Shown piece after piece: positions 34,062 through 47,240 of a stretch of DNA of 64,000 nt. Numbering within the stretch: position 1 is the stretch's first letter; each line of letters begins with the position of its first letter. A program made the position numbers and the translations under genes. A model generated the notes under the pieces. It worked only from the letters and a program-made list of their open reading frames with translations, was not told where the DNA came from and made no database searches. The stretch is from Plasmopara viticola (lineage: Eukaryota > Oomycota > Peronosporomycetes > Peronosporales > Peronosporaceae), in NCBI GenBank assembly GCA_001695595.3, contig MBPM02000013.1, positions 496,001 through 560,000 on the forward strand, read 5' to 3'.

Positions 34062-35189
34062 TCAGAAATAGTTGCTTAGCGTCTTATTCACGTCAGCATA
34101 ATTGTGCATTGACACACCGACAGCTACATGGACGTCCATCAAGACGTAATATGTGCCACCATACATATATTTGAAGAGCAGCCTTCCGAGTCGATTGGCC
34201 TTGTCGTGCATGAAGCGAGTTCTGTCTACGCCAAATTTTGCTCGATAAATTTCACGATAATCTACCAGACTTAATGTTTTACCCTATAGCAACACGTACA
34301 ATTCACGACAATCATTGCTCAGTAAATAACGTGTCTTTTCACGTGTACCGTCAGACTATTCTACTATATGCCTTGAGCTTTAGCCGACTAAACCTTGCAT
34401 GTATGCATCATTGCTGCTTACAACAAAACGGTGTTCAGCTAATACGAAAAGACGCCTACGCGGCCTTGGTCTGGAACGACCACGGCGCTAACGACATTTA
34501 GCGAGTGAATTTAAGAACTTGCAAGATTATATAGATGTTTCTAGATAGGGTTTTGTGCATATTGCCTTGGGTACAACACGCACTTCATGTAACAAGTGCT
34601 CTGTCTCAGAAACACCGATCATGTCACTGACGCGCAGCGAAAGAGCTTCACCCGTACTCCCTTTCAAAAACCGTTGTCATGTCATATCATAACGACGTGT
34701 AGCGATGGCTAGCTTTGCTTGGTTGTTTACATGCCATATCCGTTCTGATTTTGTGACTTCATTGGGATTTGATACCCAGAACATTGACCAACTCGGTCCA
34801 GTGTCCGCGCTAATAACACTTCTGCTTTATTTCGGAGTTGGGTTCATGACTTTCCAAAGCTTCACTCAAAGGATAGATGGTTTAAGCCAAAGTCTTAGAC
34901 CTCTATCTTCCCAGGGATTGTTAGCGCTTGAGCCACACCAAAATACATTCACAGCGTTCAAGCCTACGACTGAAGAGTGTTTCGTGCGAGCGAAGTCGAC
35001 AAACACTACACCTTTATTCACCGGAGTCTTAGGTATAGCGACCCTCTCTCCTATCGCCAAACGAGCAGTCAGAAACTCTATCGTGGTGCACTCGCAGAGT
35101 CTCAACACATGAAGAGTATCCCTCAAAAATGAACTGTTAGACGCTTTAATCTTTCTCAGCGCTCCTGGGTTGGCAAAGACAGTCGACAT
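34062..35189 (-). pseudogene. Unidentified coding relic: 376 codons in one frame with about nine in-frame stops
   Basis: On the minus strand a single reading frame stays protein-like over 1,128 bp and is broken only by stop codons, without a frameshift. Segments include RLAIGERVAIPKTPVNKGVV, NAVNVFWCGSSANNPWEDRG, SRSVISADTGPSWSMFW, FLKGSTGEALSLRVSDMIGV, VLAEHRFVVSSNDAYMQGLV, then VDYREIYRAKFGVDRTRF and LLFKYMYGGTYYVLMDVHVA. Composition and hydrophobic spacing look like genuine protein. I cannot assign it: it could be an old transposon or viral polyprotein, or a host gene. The first 107 codons from 35,189 are free of stops. Its beginning and end are uncertain. Confidence 0.45.
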
Positions 35190-35199
35190 TTTTTTGAAT

Positions 35200-38100
35200 T
35201 CCTACATGGTTGCCTGAGCGACCACCTATTCAGGTTTACAAATTCGTATTGCAAGGCACGGAACATTTTAAGGCTATGTTTAGTTATCATATATTGCTGA
35301 AGAATATTTAAGAAGAAAAAGATCTATCTTAGCAGACCGCCCACGCATACCGAGCACTGCCGTCTCATTTTGGTAAATTGGACGACAAATTCCCGTAGAA
35401 ATTTGCCTGACGGTTGGCTCATGGTACACCTCAGCTGCACATGTCGAGTGTCCACACAGACATAGGCGGAGGTCGATCAGCAGATGATATGCTACCTCCT
35501 CTTTATCAGCATAATGGGCTTCGTGAAGGTCGAAGCCTTCAATGAATCTTGGCTCTTAGCGAATTCCTGATTTAAAACTGGACTCGACACTCAACTATCT
35601 CTTTCATGAAGGCTAAAAAAAGATTAGGTGTGCGGGTCCGGATCACATTTGTGCGCATCACGTCCTTTGAGACGACCAATACAACCTCTTCTCAGGGAGA
35701 TTCCCAGTTTCTAGCACTTTGACAGAGTCCACAATCTCTTTGACCACTAGTTATCTGCAAGGAACATGATATCGCACAATACGCAATTTAGTATACATAA
35801 GGTAAAGTAGGATCATATGCGAAAATCCTGTATTCGCTGAAGCTCCTCAAACAAACCGCTAAAGTGCAGAATTTTTAGCCGTAGCACACACCAGCTATTC
35901 GATGTGTAACCAGGGACGAAGCAGCTCAGCTCTGTACGATACCAGCTAATGTTTACGAACCATATGCGTTTAATATTCTGCTTTCTCCAATGCAACTGTT
36001 TTATTCATGCTGTCATTACTGAACTCGACCTACTAACCTTTTCGCCTCGCCGCTCTGCTTTACTCACATCTTTTACCCTCACCCCGCAAGAGTAGTCTAT
36101 AACAAGCGATTCATAATATATTGTATACTCTCGCATTTTCGACTCGCTTTCTCGCAATTTACCTTTAGTTAGAAGTCGCATACTGTCGGTAAAATAAATT
36201 TCAAGGCGACTGGACTGGAACCCTTTCTTGACCGTTTGCTGGACTCTTATTTGCTTGGATTGCAGATTTAACTACTCGTTAGCTTGCTTGACTACATTAT
36301 TGCCGCTCGTAGGTTGCCACAAATGAGAACCAGTGCAGCTCAAGCCCATGTTTGCAACCGTATCCCAGCAAAGAAGCATGATAGTTTTGGGCTGAATAAA
36401 AAATGTTTTTCTTATGAATGATCATTTTTCTTTCGCTCATATGGTCTACCCGTACGTGCTAAAATCTTTTGTGCGATTGCAGCAGATTTAGGATTCGGTC
36501 AAATTGTAATTCGTATCTTTGCTAAGAGTGCAACTGCTCTTAAATCTTTTTAAGACACCCAGTCGGTGACAAGACGAAGGTTTGAGGTGACGCATGCACT
36601 TGAGCGGTAGCAATAAGGATGCGTGGCGCAGTTTGCGTAAGAAACACCGATTATACACCGCACATCAGTGTCTTTTGGTGGTTTTAAAACGTAAACTATT
36701 TTCTTTTCATGTCCAAAGTTTTGCATAGCCCATCAAGTTTCATTATATTTATCGCTACCATTTGAGAGTCAGTATAACTCAACCAGTTGTGTGACTCTCT
36801 ACAAGTATTATTGAGTGTACCGACAAATTACAACACCGGTTTCGGCAAATTATATTTACACATGCATATAAAGATAAATGGGATGAAAGTTTGCGACTAA
36901 CCAATTTATTTGGCTCCTAATAAAGTTTGGAAGGTAAAAGCGAGCAATGCTATTCCATTAATAAATCGTGCGAACTTTTAACCAACAATTAATTATGCCA
37001 AACTTTAGCTGCCAAGTCTGTGAGGAGCCGCGGTGTCTTTGGCAATACTGCCACAGCGGTAGATTATATAGATCAAAGAGCACTACGTGAAGAAAACAAT
37101 TATCGAACCTTTTGCGATTGCAAGAAACCTTTGACTGGTTTATCTAAAAGACTGCCGACAAAACAGAAGTGCAATTATTATCGAGCGTGATATGCTTTTA
37201 GGTGTCAACAAGTACATTCTCGATTGGAAGGATGAGAGTACTTATCTTTAAAAGACCGTACAGAAACTACTCGGTAGAAGACGCGATTGACCGCTTAAAG
37301 TCTCATACAACGGTTCGAAATCGATGATGTCAACTTGTACTTTTAGGTCATGCTCATGCCTATTTTTACTTGGCCGTAGCGCTCACTACCAAAAGCAATT
37401 ATTTAGTCGCACGAACAGACATTAAAACTGTTTTTTCATTGACGTTAAATTTTCAAAGAGTCGTCATTGAGTTACATGTAAAAACAGACTGTTTTGTCGA
37501 AGTAAGCTGCTTAATGCGACACCAAAGTATTTTGATAAAGTCTAACGGGTGACAGACAAGCACACTGGCGGCAAAAGTTTGGGTGTGAGTGAAAAGCAAG
37601 TACACTAGCGGCAAAAGCCTGGATGCAGGTAACTGGCAAGAGTTAAAAGAGCATCAGTGGTGGATAAGTTCTGCCAAAAATTGCTTTACAGTCACATCAA
37701 GGTTCAAAATGTCAAGTTTGGCTCCATATTTTGCGCTGGCACCCGAGTTTAAGATGCTCACGTTACCGTATCATATGAGAAAAAATTGGGTTCTTTGAGC
37801 AACCGGCCAAACCTGGAGCTATTTCGAAAAATTACGTCCTCATGACGCAGTCCAGAAATTCCGCGCAAAATGCGCGATGACATCAAGCGTTAGTGACGTC
37901 ATCAACGAGAGTATCCGTCGTGCACCGAAATTAGCATGATATCTCTTTTGCTACGAATGAGGTCTTTGACCGGTAAGTCCGACGACAAGTCAATTCTTTT
38001 TGAAGTATGCCCTGAGCGATGCCGCCGGTTTGATAATGCTGAGGCTTCTTCATATCGCTTAAGGTTCCAAAGTACTTCTCGATATCTGTGTCGGTCGAAG

Positions 38101-40670
38101 TCAAAGGTGTCTGTGGATTAGCGGGCGAAGGAAAACGATAGGCAAGCGTTTCCTGCTTTAGTGAAGCAAAAGCGCCATACAGAGCATTTTTTACCCAGAC
38201 AGTTTGCAGGTGAGAAATTCGTTTTTGACTTGCCGCCAATAGTGAAATCGCAGCCTTTGTAAAAGGCGCAGCAAAACAAAAACCATTTTTGCTGTGGAGA
38301 ATATTTTTGAGTCTTATACTAACATTCTTTGATATAACTTTGTCACATTTGAAGGCTTAGCTGCCTGGCAATCTTTTTCTCGATTTGCTTATTAAATGTC
38401 ACTTGCATTGTGCCACACAATATGGTATCCACGCACTAACTTAATTAAAGACGCGACCGGACAATTATGATCCTTTGATATTTTAAAGCCAAACCCGACG
38501 TTCGCTGCATACGAGAAGGATTTAAGGCATCCCTGTCTAAAACAAAAACATTTTTGTTAAGCAACATCACCTCTATAGTATATGTATTTTTAGCTTAGTA
38601 AAGAGTTCAGTAGCAAAGCTGTTGAATTTTTACAGCTAGGATACTTTTGACAGCATCTTTAATTTGAAGTAGACCGAACCGCTGCATTTCGGGTATTCTA
38701 GAGAAATAATTTATTGTTAATCACGGGGTATCCCGTGCTTCAAAAAAATGTATTGCCGCACGCCTCTCTTCTCGCGAAGGTATGGAAGCTGCTTGCGAAA
38801 GAAGAGTCCCGCTATGGGCGGTAAACATTCGTCAAACTATGCTTACCTCTTACATAGCGCTACTTTGACGTCTTCGCCACGAAACCTTCTTCGCCAGAAT
38901 ATATTGTCAGCGGAGCTTGTTAAGCGCTGATGCCATCTCCAAAGCATTGCCACGTCTTTTTCAGTAGGATATATATATATATATATATCAATGTGTAATT
39001 TTTTTCAATTCCGGGTGTGCAAGAGCCTGGGACACCTCTCAGAGAACCCAAACAAATAACACGGCAAAGCCCTGGTGCTTGGAATCACGCAGCTGGAGCC
39101 AACTATTTTTCCGCGCCGATCATGTCAGAGCTTGTGAAGTTTTGGCAGCAGCATGTTTAATCTAATACATAGTGTACACCACAAGCTATATCCGTACTGT
39201 CAAACATCTCAAATTTTACAGCCAGGCATATGTCGACTTCAAAGCGCTCCACTGGCTGTTTGAGCTAAAACCACTGTGACTTTAGTTCTATCGTAGAGCA
39301 CCAAACAAATACTTGCTCGACCGCAACTGCTTGCTGGATCGCAAGTTTCATGGTGCGCCAGCATTGACTAAAACTCGAGTCAGCATGTCAAAAACTGTTG
39401 TATTCTGTTCAACCGTTGACATTTGTATTTGAGGGCTATAAAGGCTCTATAGACTAGGCTCTCATATTATAAATTAGCCGAACACCTCTCAGGTGACTTA
39501 CCAATTTATTTGGTGGGACGCTTATATGATTAGCGCGGCTCTTGCTAGAGGCAATCAAGAGCCTTCAAGTAAGTCAAAGTCTCCCTTTGGCGGTGCAATT
39601 TGGAGTCAGTAAAATCAGTTGTCCATCTTCTCTCAATCATCGCAGCGGACACTGCTACGAAAAGTCTACAGATTGTCGGGACTCACAAACACCACACTCT
39701 CGGTCAAAATATGTCATTTTAAAACCGTCGTGGTCTCCTTACAAGCTAACTACATTGCTTCTTCCATCGCCAGCTGCATTTGAAATAATTGGTTGCAGTG
39801 TGGGTCTACGCTGTCGCCTCTCACGAAAACAAATGCTTTGACTTGCTCGGGGGTTGGTTCTATAATAATAAAGGCTTCTGGCACTTAATACGCTGTAAAA
39901 GATCCGAGTTTCGTATCGTACAGGCAATGAAGTGCTGACGAAGCCAAAAGCTCATCCGCTTTTGTAGCTGTTGGGACTGCTGAAGCCGCTACGTCTAGCG
40001 ATCGCGCCTTGAAGGCTGACAGGGTTGTATTTCTCTCGGATATGCCGTGTTTCTATCACTCGCCCAGCACGTCACCATGTAAATCAATTTATTTGTTTTG
40101 GGGTGGAGCTGTCACCATAGCCGGTATGCGCCAACGCATGCTCGACTTCGTTCTGGCCATGTTCAAGTCGGCATACTCCACGGCGTAAACTCTAAAGTGT
40201 GTCACAGACCCGTCGTTTTACGACAGGCGAAAGCTTGGCCCATGTATCAAGGCGACCATGACATATGACGTGGTCCTTGATGCCCTGGTGCCATTCTCTG
40301 TTAAGGGTCACTCAATGCAAACTTTTAAATGCTTTAAATTTGTAACGATCTTAGTATTAAACTGGATTTGTGTTGTAATTTTATTGCGTCATCGACACTT
40401 CGATAGATACTGGTTGTTTTTGATTTGATCATCAATAATAATGCCAGCAGCCCCGATTCAATTTAATCTTGAAGAGGCCATTGCATGAATGGATGTACAT
40501 TATTTGAACAAATTTCATTACACTTTTTTCCAGCAAATTGCCTAGCTACTGTTGTGGTTTCTAGAAGTATACCAAAGCAGGTTAAAAATGTAAATCGAGG
40601 ACGGCAGGCATACAAACTTTCAGTCACATAGGGAGCCGAAGATGCATACAGAGTAAGCACTAAAATTCCG
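35200..40670. other. Gene desert
   Basis: No gene is recognised. Minor items are a direct repeat of about 29 bp at 37,557 and 37,597 (core GGCGGCAAAAG / AGCGGCAAAAG), a minus-strand frame of 102 codons starting at a TTG (37,931-38,239) that looks faintly protein-like but has no known motif, and a dinucleotide tract at 38,969-38,988. Confidence 0.45.
38969..38988. repeat. (AT)10 microsatellite
   Basis: Ten perfect AT repeats in AT-rich non-coding DNA. Confidence 0.95.
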
Positions 40671-40685
40671 TTATTCATAACGGGT

Positions 40686-41190
40686 TTTTTGGTGCAGTGG
40701 CTTAACTACCTCTGCTCTAAGTCGGTATCGAATCTCACCGTGGACGAAAACTGACAGGTGAAGCTATTTGGGGGGATTACAATTGGGGAGTCGAAAAGTT
40801 GATAGCTTGCGATAAATGCCGAAGGCACTGTCGTGAGGGAGTCGTTACAACACCTATCCATAAGACGTCAGCATGCTAAGCTTCTAATTAGGGGTGGACA
40901 ACACCTTGGCGAAGCTCAATGCAAATTGGGAGAGACGGTAATACTGGGTGGCGGAAAGCTGCGAGGATCGCTAACTTGACAGTAGACTCGCCGAATCGGT
41001 ATGTAAGATGTGACGTAGATCGGGTTAATCCGTGACCTCAAACAGGCGCAATTAGCATATCGGCTACGACTAATTCCAGGAGTAAAAATTATAAAGACGA
41101 AAACCCAAAAATGCAAAATTGTCCAAAAGGTGCTAAGGCTGGAATAACGAAAGGCCGAAAGCAAGCTAGCATTTTTGTGCTGAGCCACTC
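40686..41190 (+). mobile_element. Possible second tRNA-derived SINE
   Basis: The plus strand begins with TGGTGCAGTGG, a full match to the A-box consensus TRGYNNARNGG, and about 35 bp later has GGTATCGAATCTC, close to a B box. A run of T (41,189-41,196) could end the element. Only one copy is in the window and no target duplication was found, so the right end is a guess. Confidence 0.35.
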
Positions 41191-41476
41191 TTTTTTTTCT
41201 AGCAATGGAGCTAAGAGGGTCATCCTCTCAGCTAGAATAGGACCCAATTGTGGCGGCTGCTAAAATGGGTTTAGGTTAACGTCGAGAAAATGATTAGCAA
41301 TAATGTTCCGAGTTAATTTCATCGTAAAGAGAACGTGCCGAAGCGTTATTTAGCTGCCCTAAGTCTTCATTGTGGAATTTTATTTGTAAATTGCTGGTGG
41401 TTTTCAGTCTGGCGAGCAACTCAAGTAATTGCCGCAGTTTACCACTGGAATGGCCTAGACTTTTGCAGCATAAGTC

Positions 41477-41860
41477 TTAATAGAAGTGTTGTATGTGAAG
41501 CACTATAATAGCCTCGACCTCAGCGATAAGTTCGATGATGTTGGCTTGAATCTCATGAAAGCGTATATCATTCCTGTGCATCCACAAGCAACGTAGAACC
41601 ACTACTCGAACAATGTGGAAAAACACGGCTAAACTATAACCGTAACGTGACTTGGCATGGTCGGTTGGTTCAGGTTTAAGAAAAAGAACAGACTCCCATG
41701 CCAGTGGGCCCAAAAAAGCCTCAAAAAGCATTAAGCCATGTAGACCAAACTTAAGTCGCAAAATCTTAATACCAAAATAAGTGTGGGGCAGTCTCCAGAA
41801 TTATGGGTGTATTTTAGCGCTACCACTCGTGACGCACACAAAATATTCTAGTCGGACACG
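41477..41860 (-). mobile_element. LINE relic: C-terminal end of a non-LTR reverse-transcriptase protein
   Basis: An open frame of 94 codons (41,761-41,477) contains FFHIVRVVVLRCLWMHRNDIRFHEI, the W-x-H-R-N type motif found near the C-terminus of LINE polyproteins. Upstream in the same frame, after one stop, SAKIHP then FWRLPHTYF resembles the preceding HxFW zinc-finger-like segment. The reverse transcriptase and endonuclease parts are not present nearby on this strand. It is 5'-truncated, as is typical for LINEs. Confidence 0.5.
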
Positions 41861-44800
41861 AAAACTTAAAACCCACTTTTACATTAAACAACACTTTGTT
41901 TCATTCATACTTTTATTTAAATGGAAATGTACAGCTATCGGGCCTGTATGTGTCGTCGTGTCTTGTGAATATATTTGGCGGGGATGCGCTCACCCAGGAA
42001 CGAAAGTGGAAGCGGGACGCATACCTGGACGTCTGATATTATAATGTCATTAGTAATTATGTCAATTCCTCATTTTGTTTTATCGAAAATTGTAAACCTA
42101 AAACTCTACTCTCATGAGGCACTATTGCCGTGGTGCGAAAATTGCCCTTTCTGGGCCTTAACATTTTTTGTAAAACACAGACGCCGTGACGGTGGCAGGG
42201 CTGAAAAAGCAGCAGACATGAGAAGCCTTTCAAGTTGTGCAGGCTGTGCATCCGACAATTTAGAAAAGATTGTACGATTTATTTAATAAGTGTAAGACAA
42301 GTTAAAGTGATAATCTACTTGCATACGCATATATTTCCCTTAAAAATGTATACGTGTAGATTATGCTAAGAAAAAGTCAAGTTGCGCCGACTTGTGAGCG
42401 ACAGACACCTTCTTCTCGTGACTGCTGCCCATGGGGCAAACCCGCTGCTTGCCATGTACCCGACTACCGGTCTTATGGCTCCTCTCCGCTCACAGCGCTG
42501 GTCAAGTTGGGAATAACCCCACGCCTGACTACCCACAACTACAATCGATCGTTTAGGTCACGGCAGGTGCTATCAAATTAATTTTTTTTTCAAAAGCCAG
42601 AGATAACCAATCTCTAATAAGAATCTGAAACTGAATTCCTGGCTGAACAAAAAGCCGAAAGAATTTTACAGATATCCTTTTTTAGAATTAATATCCCTGT
42701 TCAGGGTATATATGTACATGTTCATTTTTCGTCCTGGAGCTGTAGTGATTGCTCTATGAAATAGCCGCCACCACCAGGTTTCGGACGGCCGAGTACAACA
42801 ATAAGACTGCTTTGAGAAGTAAAGCGTTTGCTGACCAGGCTGTATGCCGATCTGCGTTACAGGTCCATTTGATTGTTCTCGAGGAAGAATGCCACTTGTT
42901 CATTTTCCATTATATTAAGGATGTGCTTCCCGCACTAGTTGGTTGCCCTGCCCAGCGTATTGTAGATCATTGTGAACTTGTTGATCGCCACAAAAACATC
43001 GCTTTGAAAAAAAGAATACGGTAGCGGGAGGACGGGTTTCGATGACCTCACGGCCAAGTATGTGGAAAAAGAGCCGCAGAAACTTAAGAAAGTTCGGCCC
43101 AGTGGATTGTCGAAAATAAAACCGCTAGGCTATACGATACATCGACCGAGCCATTAGCTCCTCGATGTGCTCTTAGTCAGCCTTGTTCATAAAATCCGCC
43201 CATCGAGGCGTAAATGATTGCGTTGTCCGGGTGCTCTTTGCGACGCATCGAGGAATATGTGTGTACCAACAAGCTGGAACTTGCTGTTCGGCAGGTTCCC
43301 GATGCTTTTTGGCCACGGCACCTCGTGAGTGCAGTACCTGCACTTTGCTAAGATTCGCCGGTACTGGCATGCGATCGAGGTGCAATGTTCTCATGGTTGA
43401 TGAAAAGTGAAGACTGAGACGATTGTGGGCCAATCACGGAGAGGCAAAGTTTTAAACTTGCTGTACTGCTGATTACTATTCCTTGCTAAGGGTATAATAG
43501 GAATGGTCTCGAATATGCCCACCATTTGAAACGCACCATTGCAATGCCATTTCCAAAGCTTCATTTTGAAATGCCCGCATCTTAGCGACCACACACTTAT
43601 ACGTTACAGGGCCAGAAATTCACTAAAAAAATTCTCGATAACGGACTGCTATAGCATAGTTGAGCAAAACATACACTTTTTTGTACGATGTGAATAAACT
43701 TACCTCAGCAGCATTCTCCACAAAGGGTCTTATAAGTTTAATTTAAATCGCACAGAATGGATTTCTTAGCGTAAACTTTACCTTTTTAATCACGTTAAAG
43801 TTGCTGCTGTCGTTCTCTTACCACATAACTTATGCATCAAATATGAGAAATATTTTCGTGCTTTTACTAGCATATTCATGCAGTATTCGTGTCGGTAATG
43901 TGCGCCTTATAGTGAGCATGTATGAACCGTCCAGTTCTGTTGGGTTTCGACACAAAAAATCGATAAGGCACGATTTACCACCGCACATCGCTTTCAGATA
44001 TCCGCAAAAAAGACACACGTCAAGCCCATCTTTGATAAAAAAAAATCACTAATAATGAATGCAAAAGTCCAATTCACCTGCGCGTCGTATGACATGGCTT
44101 TCAAACAAAGTCAAAATTTTTACTGCGTTTGGCTCCACCAAACATATCGCCCATTTTTCTCATTAAGGGTGTAAATTTGATTCGACTTCCAATTGAGGTC
44201 ACCGACCACGATTCTTCTGACGTGTTCGAAAACAGTCAAGCCCCTCCCACGTGAATTCATCCAACATACATTAATAATGGCCTTTGCCTTCTCACTAACG
44301 CACCGTTTTTTTCCACAAAGTCAGGCTTCTGAAGGTTTGATACCACCACCAATCGAGCCTTTGCGAAAAAACCCTTTTTCCCCTCCGAACGATGGCGTGA
44401 TTATTTTTCGTCCATGTTCTATCAACTATAAGGACATAAAAATCGAGTGACTCCCCCTTCCATTTGTTAGCGCTAAGTACAAGAGGCCGCAAAACAATCT
44501 GCCGGAAAACTGGCTAAGCAAAAAAGTGCGATTCATCATCAGAAAATTTAGTCTTCAATTGTGTACGATCGTCTTTACGTCAGGCACTTCAAGTAGACGT
44601 TTCTACCAACGACGGATAAGAACCCGACATAGATGACGTAATTTTGACATCGTATAGACCAGCCTAGTTTTTGACGGTAAAATTGTATTAATGGCTGAAA
44701 CGGTCTCTGCGATGATTTCGCTATCAATGCCCCAGTATGGGCAAAAGCGGTTAGAAATTTTCCAGCTTTATCAGTTCTTCCTAACTCAAACTCTAAGAGA

Positions 44801-44890
44801 ATTTGTTTATCGAGCAAACAGTCAAAAATTTGATGGTTTGATCCAAGCCCAGCCGGTTATAGGCCCAATTATTATAGCCTGTCATGGCTT
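41861..44890. other. Gene-poor stretch
   Basis: There are no recognisable genes. A slightly GC-richer segment at 43,170-43,430 is open on both strands (75 and 86 codons) but shows no motif and is probably a relic. Homopolymer runs are common. Confidence 0.45.
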
Positions 44891-44895
44891 AATAC

Positions 44896-46280
44896 ATGAA
44901 TTTGGCAGCCAGTAGACAATATTTGCTTGGAATCGATCCGCTATGCAAAACCGACCCTACATATGTTACTATGGTCTCCTCGCTAACCGTCAATTACGAA
45001 GTGCGGTCAAGGACACAAAATGAATATCTCGACTATGTCGATCCCTTTCTAAAGACATTTGATGCTCGACCTCTTCAAGACCAATTGGCTATTATAAAGG
45101 TTAACCCGAGTTTCATGCTGGAAATGAATTCTTCAACCTGCACTTCTGAGGAAGATCCAAAGCACCAAAAAAGGCCTACGCCTCCTTCGTGCCACAAGTC
45201 CAGAGAGTAAAATAGTGCACCTCCTTTTAAATTACGGCAAGCCTGTATCATCCGGGGCTGTTAAAGTGCTTTTGTATATATCTGCATGGGATGCAGTTAT
45301 CTATTTCATGGCGCCAACGGTTTATTACGATCCGGTTTAAGTGAGGGTTACGACTGCTGAGCATCCGCGATACTTCACCATTCAAACTATCTCTCTATTA
45401 CGCGACCACTCTTTATGGCTGCTTGGTTTTGGAACTCTTGCATAAGACCTGATGAAATATAAAACGGTGCCGACTTTTAATAAATTTTCAATTAAAAGAT
45501 TCACGATCTTAAGCTACACCACTCTGGAAAATTAATTCCCCAACTTTATTCCTGGTGAAGGGAACTTAGACCTCTAAGGCTGTCTCCCTAACCATAAATA
45601 GTGATAATCTACCAAGCCTCACCATGTAATAAGGTCTGCTCTCTCATTATCAAATATTCGCACAAAGCTCACCAGCCTTGTTTTTTAAAAAAAAAGTCCA
45701 CACACAGCGGGCTCTGACGCTTGTTTTACTGATCCAACCATGAAACAATTTTGCTTTAGAAACGAAATGGGGTCACCCTCGTATTTAGTGGGATGTACCC
45801 CGTCAAATATATTGAAAACGTCACACAACGATATGCCAACGACCAATTACTAAGTGATCGGAATTCAGTTATACCGGTAGAGCTTGGCGCCAAAAAAATT
45901 GCTAATCACATCGTTTAGGGTTACTCTAACTCTCGACATTAAAGTGCTCTTCCGCGCGCTTTAAATGAGTCGGCCTACCATTAGGTACTCGGTGATTTTA
46001 ATATCACGATATATTCTGAACTCGATCAAACCCGCCCCTCTCCACTTTCATTCAATGAAAGTGGGAGGCCCGAGGTTTTCGACTACATGATAACTTTGGG
46101 CTCACTAGACTTTCGGGGCTAAGAAGATCCTTCAACCCGCAAATCTACCGGACCGGACTTGATAAAAACAGAGTTGACTATAATTTTGCAAATGTGGCTT
46201 TTTATGACAGCTTTGTTTGCCATTCAAGCACGTTTTTGGATCGAAATTTGGTCCTGAAAAACATCCCGGTTGACTTTCAG
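44896..46280 (+). mobile_element. Decayed LINE-type relic with endonuclease signature
   Basis: The clearest part is 45,985-46,119, reading VLGDFNITIYSELDQTRPS then GRPEVFDYMITLGSLDFRG. This has the GDFN core of the endonuclease/exonuclease/phosphatase fold and the following F-D-x-x-x-x-L-x-S-L-D pattern of LINE endonucleases. The same frame is traceable upstream to about 45,770 with stops. An earlier 105-codon frame at 44,896-45,210 (Asp/Gln-rich, LDYVDPFLKTFDARPLQDQL) and a following one may be the remnant first protein. It is inactive. Confidence 0.45.
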
Positions 46281-46381
46281 GCTGTGTCGGATATTATCGT
46301 CCGCACTAAAGCGCCATTTAAATGGCCGCCGTTGCTTCTTTAATGTAAAGACATTGGATACCAGCTTGGGCTTAAGGTACA

Positions 46382-46771
46382 GTGCCTCTTGATCGCTATA
46401 ATCCCTCCTCGCTACTTAGGATGCATACTGATAGATCAAAAGTGCCGCGACCGGATTTGTTTAGGTCAGAAATAACGAAAGAATATGCAGCGGCTGCTCA
46501 ATCATGTAAGCTACTAAGTCATTTCGCGCTTGCTCAAAGTTACCTGCCTGCAAGCCATTTTCAGGAAACCCAGCAACCTTTTAATGATTTCAATGGGGCT
46601 CTCTCCAAGCGACAATCGATACTAAAACTTGTCTACTTACGAAACCTCTTCGAAAATCTTTTCCGGGCACCTGCAGCAGCATTGCTTGAGCTTTCAGTTT
46701 CTTCGGTCGACACAGCGATAGGGATTTCGCAAGACCCAAACGTACTTCTTTTGACTCATTCTGAATATTGA
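46382..46771 (+). other. Unrecognised 129-codon open frame, possibly part of the LINE relic
   Basis: This is an open stretch with no in-frame ATG at its first codon and no motif. Its position after the endonuclease relic suggests it derives from the same element, but the protein does not resemble reverse transcriptase. Confidence 0.2.
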
Positions 46772-46900
46772 GGCACTTCGTTTTAGTCAATTTCGGACGA
46801 TCTAAAATTAGCCATCCCCCACCCAGACAATTATCACACAAAACGGCCATGTTAGTCCCAGACAACATCGAATATGAAATTTGACCACTCGATGCCTTCA

Positions 46901-47240
46901 CTCTACTGCGAATATAACCGACCCTGTGGCTCGAGCGGTTAGCCGTTCGACCCAGGACCGGGAGGTACCTGTTCGATACCCATAGGATCCGAATTGAGGC
47001 AGCCGGAAACAGGTCACTAAAGTGGATGAGCCATCACACCCGAGTGTGTGACTGCCCTACCGAAACGCGCCCGATTGGGTAGTTTGGGTGGGGGACGCCC
47101 CACCGATCGAAAAAGCCCCAAAGTGTTATGGGGGGTACGGATCCCGGTCCCAATATGGGTCGGATTGCTACCAGCATCCCGCGATTGTACAGCTTAGTCC
47201 CAGCGCGTGGGTCCGGTAGCTTAAATCTCTACTGCGAATA
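46901..47240 (+). mobile_element. tRNA-derived SINE, copy 3, with 14-bp target-site duplication
   Basis: The body is 46,915-47,226, flanked by CTCTACTGCGAATA at 46,901-46,914 and 47,227-47,240. The A box TGGCTCGAGCGG lies at 46,927-46,938 and the B box GTTCGATACC at 46,971-46,980. The body matches the copy at 31,235 almost throughout and has a G-rich middle (GGGTGGGGGACGCCCCACCG). The perfect duplication and intact boxes mark this as the youngest copy. It ends GGTAGCTTAAAT without a poly(A) tail. Confidence 0.9.
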
